Made by a program: the position numbers and the translations under genes. This document shows positions 1 through 4,545 of a stretch of 5,039 bases of DNA, piece by piece. The notes under the pieces were generated by a model. It was not told where the DNA came from. It was given only the letters and a program-made list of their open reading frames with translations, and made no database searches. The DNA comes from Pseudomonadota bacterium (GTDB taxonomy: Bacteria > Pseudomonadota > Alphaproteobacteria > Rhizobiales > Xanthobacteraceae), in contig CAUJKG010000250.1 in NCBI GenBank assembly GCA_963205465.1, forward strand, positions 1 to 5,039, written 5' to 3'. How positions within the stretch are numbered: position 1 is the first letter of the stretch; each line of letters begins with the position of its first letter.

Positions 1-213
1 CTTTTTGTCGTGCTCTTGCTGGCTGTCGCAGTCGGCGTCGTGATCGGCGGCATTGCGGTCGGCGTCGGCCGGTTGCGCTGGCGGGTCCGTGCGCGGCGGG
101 CGGAGCGCGAAGCGGAAAAACTTTCCGCGGAGAACGAAGCCTTCTTTCGTGCGGCGGCCGTGCGGGAAGGCCGCGCCGAGGCGCCGGCTTCGCGCGAGAT
201 TGCGCTCCGATAG
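1..213 (+). CDS. LapA-like (DUF1049) inner-membrane protein, C-terminal part
   Basis: The reading frame is open from the left edge to the TAG at 211-213, giving 70 visible codons; the true start lies outside the window. The first 23 or so residues are an uninterrupted hydrophobic helix rich in Val, Leu, Ala and Gly. They are followed at once by a strongly basic stretch (RLRWRVRARR) and a charged, coiled-coil-like segment rich in Glu, Lys and Arg. A last transmembrane helix followed by a basic cytoplasmic coiled coil is the usual C-terminal plan of LapA/DUF1049 proteins, which in Escherichia coli help control lipopolysaccharide synthesis at the inner membrane. Position supports the call: I recall a LapA-family gene, preceded by ihfB, upstream of trpF in Bradyrhizobium relatives. 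The next gene starts two bases after this stop, so the two are probably cotranscribed. With the N-terminal helix missing, another small membrane protein is possible. Confidence 0.6.
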   Translation, partial: LFVVLLLAVAVGVVIGGIAVGVGRLRWRVRARRAEREAEKLSAENEAFFRAAAVREGRAEAPASREIALR

Positions 214-215
214 AA

Positions 216-1175
216 ATGACGCAGCCTGCGCTTCGCTCTATCGCGGCGGCGGAGATCGACGGCGTGCTCGATTTCCCTTCGCTGATTGGCGCACTTCACG
301 CTGCTTTTTGCGCCGACATCGAAACCCCGCTTCGCCATCACCATGCGATTGTGCGCGACGACGGCGAGGCAGCACTCCTGCTGATGCCGGCCTGGACCAA
401 GGAGAAGGAAGGCAGCTTTCTCGGCACCAAGACGGTCACCGTCTTTCCGGGCAATCTTGAAAAAGGGCTCGGTTCGGTCGCCGGAACTTATCTTCTGATG
501 TCCGGCGACACCGGCGAGCCTTTGCTCACCATTGATGGCCACCGGCTCACGCTATGGCGAACGGCGGCGGCGTCGGCGCTCGCTGCAAAATATCTCGCGC
601 GCGAGGACGCGTCGCATCTTCTCCTGATCGGCGCGGGCGCCCTTGCGCCCTATCTCGCGCGGGCCCATGCCGCCGTGCGTCCGATCACGAAAGTATCGAT
701 CTGGAACCGCTCGCCGGAGCGCGCGGAGGCCTTGGCTAAAGAGCTTTCGGGCGAGGCCTTCGCGGTGGAGGTCGTCGGCAACAAAGAAGCGGCCGCACGC
801 GAGGCCGATATCGTCACCTGCATCACGCTCTCGCAGACCCCGGTGGTTTCCGGGGAATGGCTGAAGGAGGGGGCGCACCTCGATCTGGTGGGGGCGTTCC
901 GGCCGAATGCGCGCGAAGCCGACGATGCCGCCATTACGCGCGCCAGAGTCTATGCCGATACCCGCCGCGGCGCGTTGAAGGAGGCGGGGGATCTCGTAAT
1001 CCCGCTGGCAAACGGGATTTTCCGCGAAGCCGACCTGCAGGGCGACCTGTTCGAACTCTGCCGCGGGGAGGCCCAAGGCCGTCAAAACCTTAGCGAAATC
1101 ACGCTTTTCAAGTCGGTCGGCACCGCGATCGAGGACCTCGCCGCCGCCATGCTGGTCTTCAAAAAACTCGGCTGA
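216..1175 (+). CDS. Ornithine cyclodeaminase/mu-crystallin family protein, probable NAD(P)-dependent imine reductase
   Basis: A full-length (319 aa) member of the ornithine cyclodeaminase/mu-crystallin family. The substrate half carries the family Lys in GTKTVTVFPGN (K72) and the Arg in LTLWRTAAAS (R115), which bind the substrate carboxylate in relatives. The Rossmann fold begins near residue 134, with the dinucleotide loop GAGALA (G139, G141, A144). The C-terminal signature KSVGTAIEDLAAA spans 299-311. True ornithine cyclodeaminase has a GGDCPGK-type motif with a catalytic Asp; here the region reads VGAFRPNARE (225-234), with Phe at the Asp position. This resembles mu-crystallin and pyrroline-2-carboxylate reductases, so I infer reduction of a cyclic or linear imino acid; the substrate is unknown. 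The ATG lies two bases after the previous stop, with no strong ribosome site, suggesting translational coupling. Residues 7-30 match the family N-terminus, supporting this start. The family call is firm; the reaction is inferred. Confidence 0.88.
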   Translation: MTQPALRSIAAAEIDGVLDFPSLIGALHAAFCADIETPLRHHHAIVRDDGEAALLLMPAWTKEKEGSFLGTKTVTVFPGNLEKGLGSVAGTYLLMSGDTGEPLLTIDGHRLTLWRTAAASALAAKYLAREDASHLLLIGAGALAPYLARAHAAVRPITKVSIWNRSPERAEALAKELSGEAFAVEVVGNKEAAAREADIVTCITLSQTPVVSGEWLKEGAHLDLVGAFRPNAREADDAAITRARVYADTRRGALKEAGDLVIPLANGIFREADLQGDLFELCRGEAQGRQNLSEITLFKSVGTAIEDLAAAMLVFKKLG

Positions 1176-1176
1176 T

Positions 1177-1212
1177 CCGCCGTTTCACCTCCCAAGTGGA
1201 CAGGACCGGCGG
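1177..1212 (+). other. Possible RNA stem-loop between the cyclodeaminase homologue and trpF
   Basis: CCGCCG (1177-1182) can pair with CGGCGG (1207-1212). Inside it, TTCAC (1184-1188) can pair with GTGGA (1196-1200) around a seven-base loop, allowing one T-G pair. There is no T-run after it, so it does not look like an intrinsic terminator. In GC-rich DNA such pairings are common by chance, and no conserved leader is recognised. This gap (1176-1259) shows no clear -35/-10 promoter and no Trp-codon leader. Confidence 0.2.
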
Positions 1213-1215
1213 GCC

Positions 1216-1263
1216 ATGCCATCGGAAGCGCCAACAAAGCGGGCGACGGACCGGCAAAAATGA
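1216..1263 (+). CDS. Possible 15-codon upstream mini-ORF coupled to trpF
   Basis: An ATG at 1216 opens a 15-codon frame (MPSEAPTKRATDRQK) whose TGA (1261-1263) overlaps the trpF ATG (1260-1262) as ATGA, the same junction used by the genes downstream. An AGGA at 1202-1205 lies ten bases before its start, a loose but usable ribosome site. trpF itself has only a weak GGA at 1248-1250. The peptide holds no Trp, so it is not a classical attenuation leader. It could act as a translational on-ramp for trpF, or be a chance frame; length alone gives little support. Confidence 0.2.
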   Translation: MPSEAPTKRATDRQK

Positions 1264-1916
1264 TCGTCAAAATCTGCGGGATCAAGGACTTGGCGGCGAT
1301 GGACGCAGCACTGGAAGCGGGCGCGGACATGGTTGGGCTCGTCTTTTTTCCGGCAAGCCCGCGCAATGTGACGCCTGCCGAGGCGACGAAACTCGCCGCG
1401 CGCGCGCGGGGCAAAGCGAAACTCGTGGCGCTTTCCGTCGATGCCGACGAGCGCTTGATCGATGCGATCGAGGCGAGTGTCGCGCCCGATCTGCATCAGT
1501 TACATGGCTCCGAAACGCCGGCGGCCGTTACCGCGCTTCGCGAGAAAACCGGGAAGCCGGTGATGAAGGCGATTGCGGTCGCAGCGGCCACGGATCTCGC
1601 GCCGCTCGCTTCTTATGAAGCCGCGGCGGACTGGATTTTGTTCGACGCCAAGGCGCCGAAAGACGCGACGCGCCCGGGCGGTCACGGCCAGCCCTTCGAC
1701 TGGTCGCTCTTGCAGAATATCAATCATTCAAAACCGGTGATGCTCTCGGGTGGCATCAATCCGGATAATGTTGTGCAGGCGATCGAGGCAGTGCGCCCCG
1801 ATGCGGTGGACGTGTCGTCCGGCGTTGAAAGCGCGCCGGGGATCAAGGATCGCGAAAAGATTTTTGCCTTCGTGCGCGCAGCGCGCGGCGAGGCGGTGAT
1901 GGAGCAGGCGTCGTGA
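1260..1916 (+). CDS. trpF: Phosphoribosylanthranilate isomerase
   Basis: TrpF performs the Amadori rearrangement of N-(5-phosphoribosyl)anthranilate to the carboxyphenylamino-deoxyribulose phosphate, a middle step of tryptophan synthesis in the cytoplasm. The 218-residue length suits a stand-alone beta/alpha barrel. Visible hallmarks are KICGI with the catalytic Cys6 at the N-terminus, the SPR motif (33-35), QLHG (80-83), the catalytic Asp in LFDAK (D129), and the phosphate-binding elements LSGGI (162-166) and VDVSSGVE (183-190). The start is fixed by the family N-terminus MIVKICGI; no other in-frame start occurs back to the TGA at 1173-1175. The ribosome site is weak. The last codons overlap trpB by four bases (GTGA), implying coupled translation. 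TrpF is not fused to TrpC here. The assignment is secure. Confidence 0.97.
   Translation: MIVKICGIKDLAAMDAALEAGADMVGLVFFPASPRNVTPAEATKLAARARGKAKLVALSVDADERLIDAIEASVAPDLHQLHGSETPAAVTALREKTGKPVMKAIAVAAATDLAPLASYEAAADWILFDAKAPKDATRPGGHGQPFDWSLLQNINHSKPVMLSGGINPDNVVQAIEAVRPDAVDVSSGVESAPGIKDREKIFAFVRAARGEAVMEQAS
1901..1904 (+). promoter_or_regulatory. Ribosome binding site of trpB (GGAG)
   Basis: GGAG lies eight bases before the GTG at 1913, within the last codons of trpF. It supports the GTG start and its overlap with the trpF stop, where no ATG is available. Confidence 0.65.
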
Positions 1917-3130
1917 GTGATCGCGTCAATTCGTTGCGTACCGGGCCGGACGAGCGCGGACATTTCGGCATCTTCGGTGGCCGCTTCGTCGCCGAAACGT
2001 TGATGCCGCTCGTACTCGATCTCGAACGCGCCTATGAAGCCGCGAAACAGGATTCCGCCTTCAAAAAGGAGATGGACTACCATCTCAAGCATTTCGTCGG
2101 CCGCCCGAGTCCGCTCTATTTTGCCGAACGCCTGACCGCACACTTCGGCGGCGCGAAGATTTACTTCAAGCGCGAAGATTTGAATCACACCGGCGCGCAC
2201 AAGGTGAACAACGTGCTCGGCCAGATCATGCTGGCAAAGCGCATGAACAAGCCGCGCGTGATCGCCGAAACCGGCGCCGGCATGCATGGCGTTGCGACCG
2301 CAACCCTCTGCGCCAAGTTCGGTCTGCAATGCGTCGTGTTCATGGGCGCGGTCGATGTCGCCCGTCAGGAACCGAATGTGCTGCGCATGCGGGCACTCGG
2401 CGCGGAAGTACGCCCGGTGGAGAGCGGATCGAAAACGCTGAAAGACGCCATGAACGAGGCGCTGCGCGACTGGGTCACCAACGTGCACGACACCTTCTAT
2501 TGCATCGGCACGGTCGCGGGTCCGCATCCTTATCCGGCCATGGTCCGCGACTTTCAATGCGTGATCGGTGACGAAACCAGAACGCAGATCATGGAACTGG
2601 AAGGGCGGCTTCCGAATGCGCTTGTCGCCTGCATCGGCGGCGGCTCGAACGCGATGGGCCTGTTCCATCCCTTCCTCGACGACCGCGACGTGGCAATTTA
2701 CGGCGTGGAGGCGGCGGGGCACGGCCTCGACAAACAGCATGCCGCGTCGCTCGCCGGCGGCCGGCCGGGCGTGCTGCACGGCAACCGCACGTATCTCCTG
2801 ATGAACGAAGACGGGCAGATCGAGGAAGCGCACTCGATTTCGGCGGGTCTCGATTATCCGGGCATTGGCCCTGAGCATTCCTGGCTCTATGAAATCGGCC
2901 GCGTAAAATATCTTTCCGCAACCGACGACGAAGCGCTCGCGGCTTTTCAGCTTTGTTCACGGCTCGAAGGCATCATTCCAGCGCTGGAGCCGTCGCATGC
3001 GCTTGCTAAACTCGAACAGCTTGCGCGCGGCAAGCCGAAGGATCACATCATCGTGGTCAATCTCTCCGGCCGCGGCGACAAGGATCTCGCGTCGGTCGCA
3101 AGCTACATCGACAAGAAGATCTCCGCATGA
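1913..3130 (+). CDS. trpB: Tryptophan synthase beta subunit
   Basis: TrpB uses pyridoxal phosphate to join indole, channelled from TrpA, with L-serine to make tryptophan; the enzyme is an alpha-beta-beta-alpha complex. At 405 residues it has the normal length for a TrpB1-type subunit. The N-terminal GHFGIFGGRFVAETLM (16-31) is the family signature. The cofactor lysine is K97 in NHTGAHKVNN (91-100), the catalytic glutamate is E119 in AETGAG (118-123), the phosphate loop is GGGSNAMG (242-249), and the C-terminal SGRGDKD (385-391) contacts the pyridine ring. Translation starts at GTG 1913, backed by a GGAG site and by the downstream family motif; the GTG overlaps the trpF stop. The 3' end overlaps the next gene as ATGA. 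Unusually, that gene is not trpA but a small exported protein. The assignment is secure. Confidence 0.98.
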   Translation: MSDRVNSLRTGPDERGHFGIFGGRFVAETLMPLVLDLERAYEAAKQDSAFKKEMDYHLKHFVGRPSPLYFAERLTAHFGGAKIYFKREDLNHTGAHKVNNVLGQIMLAKRMNKPRVIAETGAGMHGVATATLCAKFGLQCVVFMGAVDVARQEPNVLRMRALGAEVRPVESGSKTLKDAMNEALRDWVTNVHDTFYCIGTVAGPHPYPAMVRDFQCVIGDETRTQIMELEGRLPNALVACIGGGSNAMGLFHPFLDDRDVAIYGVEAAGHGLDKQHAASLAGGRPGVLHGNRTYLLMNEDGQIEEAHSISAGLDYPGIGPEHSWLYEIGRVKYLSATDDEALAAFQLCSRLEGIIPALEPSHALAKLEQLARGKPKDHIIVVNLSGRGDKDLASVASYIDKKISA

Positions 3131-3633
3131 GCGCGCGCTTCCTCGCCAAAGTTCTGCTCGCACCTGCGCTGATCGGCGCAGGCGTGATCGCGGGCTATGC
3201 GCAGGAACGCTTCAGCGAAAATCCGATCAAGGATGGCGCCTGGGTCTATCCGACCGAAAAGATCGCGCCGGCCGTGGTCGAAGCCTTCTGTCAGTCGGGC
3301 TTCTCGGTCCACTTTGCCGATGGCGGGTTCTTCACGGTGCTCAATCAGCCGATCGCGCGCATGAAGAAGAAGCTCTCGGTCGACACCTCCGGCACCTGCA
3401 GCTTCAATGTCGAAAAGCAGGTCTCTACCTGTACCGGCACCGAAACCGACGGCCGCAGGAAGTTCGCGCTGAACGAAGAGAATATTTTCGAGCGCGACGG
3501 CGGTTATCTGAAAGTCACGACCAGTTTCATTGATCGCGACACCAAGGAAAAGGTCGCGTTCGTTACCTATCCCGTGCGCTGCCCGGATAAAGTGGTGCGC
3601 GAAATCCTGATCAAGGCGATCCCGCCCAAATGA
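3127..3633 (+). CDS. Small exported protein of unknown function between trpB and trpA
   Basis: I do not recognise this 168-residue protein. Residues 1-25 look like a Sec signal peptide: a short basic N-terminus (R4, K8), a hydrophobic core of Leu, Ala, Ile and Val, and a plausible cleavage after GYA (23-25) before QERF. The mature part would be about 143 residues, hydrophilic, with four cysteines (C55, C91, C102, C152) that could form two disulfides in the periplasm. No lipobox Cys follows the signal, and no second membrane helix is seen. Its ATG overlaps the trpB stop and its TGA overlaps the trpA start, both as ATGA, so it is coupled on both sides and surely cotranscribed. Ribosome signals are weak (AGAAGA at 3114-3119). 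Base and codon use resemble the neighbours, which argues against recent transfer. A role in tryptophan synthesis is not implied, as tryptophan synthase is cytoplasmic. That the gene is real is likely; its function is unknown. Confidence 0.85.
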   Translation: MSARFLAKVLLAPALIGAGVIAGYAQERFSENPIKDGAWVYPTEKIAPAVVEAFCQSGFSVHFADGGFFTVLNQPIARMKKKLSVDTSGTCSFNVEKQVSTCTGTETDGRRKFALNEENIFERDGGYLKVTTSFIDRDTKEKVAFVTYPVRCPDKVVREILIKAIPPK

Positions 3634-4475
3634 CCGCTGTTACCCGCATTGACTCCCGCTTCAAGGCGCTTGCCGGCGAAGGCCGCGCGGCGCTTGTGAC
3701 CTTCATCACGGCGGGCGACCCCGATTACGAGACTTCGCTTGCGATCCTCAAAGCGTTGCCGAAAGCCGGCGCCGACATCGTCGAACTCGGCGTGCCCTTC
3801 ACCGACGCCATGGCCGATGGCCCGCCGATCCAGGCTGCCTCCTTGCGCGCGCTCGCGGGCGGCCAGTCGCTCAAGAAAACCATCGCCATGGTTCGCGCGT
3901 TCCGCGAAGGCGACAACACGACGCCGATCGTGCTGATGGGCTATTACAACCCGATCTATATCTATGGCGTCGAGACGTTTCTGAAAGACGCGAAGGAAGC
4001 CGGGGTCGATGGTTTGATCGTCGTCGATCTGCCGCCGGAGGAAGACGAAGAACTTTGTCTTCCCGCAATGAAGGCGGGCATCAATTTCATCCGCCTCTCG
4101 ACGCCGACGACGGACGACAAGCGCCTGCCTGCGGTGCTGAAGAACACGTCCGGCTTCGTCTATTATGTTTCGATTGCCGGCGTATCGGGTGCGGCGACGC
4201 CGGAAGCATCGAAGGTCACCGAAGCGGTTGCGCGCATCAAGCGCCATACCGCGTTGCCGATTGCCGTCGGCTTCGGCCTGAAGACGCCGGAGCATGCCCG
4301 CGCGATTGCCTCAGGCGCCGATGGCGCCGTGGTCGGCTCCGCACTGGTCGAAGCCGTTCGCACGAGCCTGGATGAACAGGGCCGGGCGACGGCGGGCACC
4401 GTCAAGGCGGTCACTGATCTCGTTACGAAACTCAGCGAGGGCGTGCGGTCCGCGCGCCGGCAAGCTGCGGAATAG
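3630..4475 (+). CDS. trpA: Tryptophan synthase alpha subunit
   Basis: TrpA cleaves indole-3-glycerol phosphate to indole and glyceraldehyde 3-phosphate and passes indole to TrpB. At 281 residues it is slightly longer than the common 265-270, with extra residues at the C-terminus. The TFITAGDPD strand (24-32) opens the barrel. The catalytic pair is E52 in VELGVPF (51-57) and D63 in MADGPP (61-66), matching Glu49 and Asp60 of Salmonella. GYYNPI (104-109), the flexible loop VSIAGVSGA (180-188) and the phosphate-binding GFGLKTPE (214-221) follow. In the loop, Ser186 stands where Salmonella has Thr183, a conservative change. The start is ATG 3630, overlapping the preceding stop. An AAGG at 3613-3616 is too far away to be a good ribosome site, so coupling probably drives initiation. 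The assignment is secure. Confidence 0.97.
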   Translation: MTAVTRIDSRFKALAGEGRAALVTFITAGDPDYETSLAILKALPKAGADIVELGVPFTDAMADGPPIQAASLRALAGGQSLKKTIAMVRAFREGDNTTPIVLMGYYNPIYIYGVETFLKDAKEAGVDGLIVVDLPPEEDEELCLPAMKAGINFIRLSTPTTDDKRLPAVLKNTSGFVYYVSIAGVSGAATPEASKVTEAVARIKRHTALPIAVGFGLKTPEHARAIASGADGAVVGSALVEAVRTSLDEQGRATAGTVKAVTDLVTKLSEGVRSARRQAAE

Positions 4476-4482
4476 GCCGGGT

Positions 4483-4511
4483 TTTATCGGCCGCCCTGCA
4501 CCCTATATAAT
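4483..4511 (+). promoter_or_regulatory. Candidate promoter for accD (TATAAT at 4506-4511)
   Basis: The trpA-accD gap holds a perfect TATAAT hexamer, which stands out in this GC-rich DNA. Seventeen bases upstream, 4483-4488 reads TTTATC, matching three of six -35 consensus bases. Transcription would begin near 4518, leaving a short leader before the accD ATG. Only the -10 is convincing, so this may be an internal promoter that gives accD expression independent of the trp genes, or a chance match. Confidence 0.35.
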
Positions 4512-4545
4512 GAAACCAGATAATTCGTCCGGAGCCCGGTCATGA
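4510..4545 (+). CDS. Possible 11-codon mini-ORF overlapping the accD start
   Basis: An ATG at 4510 opens an 11-codon frame (MKPDNSSGARS) ending in the TGA at 4543-4545, which overlaps the accD ATG as ATGA. No ribosome site precedes it, and its ATG sits inside the TATAAT hexamer, so a transcript from that promoter would not contain it. On a read-through transcript from trpA it could be translated. Most likely it is a chance frame; it is listed because trpF shows the same arrangement. Confidence 0.12.
   Translation: MKPDNSSGARS
4531..4534 (+). promoter_or_regulatory. Ribosome binding site of accD (GGAG)
   Basis: GGAG lies seven bases before the ATG at 4542. It is the best-placed ribosome site in the window, which suggests that accD initiates on its own rather than by coupling to trpA, whose stop is 66 bases upstream. 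Confidence 0.65.

Noticed and set aside
635..650. GGGCGC/GCGCCC stem with a CCTT loop
   Set aside because: It falls on the glycine-rich Rossmann loop codons, where GC-rich repeats are forced by Gly and Ala codons; no T-run or other sign of function.
591..661. Direct repeat TATCTCGCGCG at 591-601 and 651-661
   Set aside because: Both copies encode Tyr-Leu-Ala-Arg in the conserved part of the cyclodeaminase homologue; the repeat is explained by similar residues and codon bias.
552..1085. A 177-codon minus-strand frame opposite the cyclodeaminase homologue
   Set aside because: The plus-strand frame carries clear family motifs across the same bases, while the minus-strand product has none.
1203..1255. 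Direct repeat GGACCGGC at 1203-1210 and 1248-1255 in the gap before trpF
   Set aside because: Only eight bases in GC-rich DNA, with no inverted symmetry suggesting an operator; likely chance.
1724..2878. A 384-codon open frame on the minus strand opposite trpB
   Set aside because: It lies wholly antisense to the conserved trpB coding frame, shows no recognisable domain and is rich in His and Arg, as expected from the complement of GC-rich codons. It is a shadow frame.
3567..4295. A 242-codon open frame on the minus strand opposite trpA
   Set aside because: It mirrors the trpA frame and is very rich in Arg, with no known motif; another shadow of GC-biased third positions.
4475..4492. Possible terminator after trpA: GGCCG (4475-4479) pairing with CGGCC (4488-4492)
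   Set aside because: The stem has five pairs and an eight-base loop, and no T-run follows; the next bases are GCCCTGCACC. It is too weak to call a terminator, and read-through into accD remains likely.
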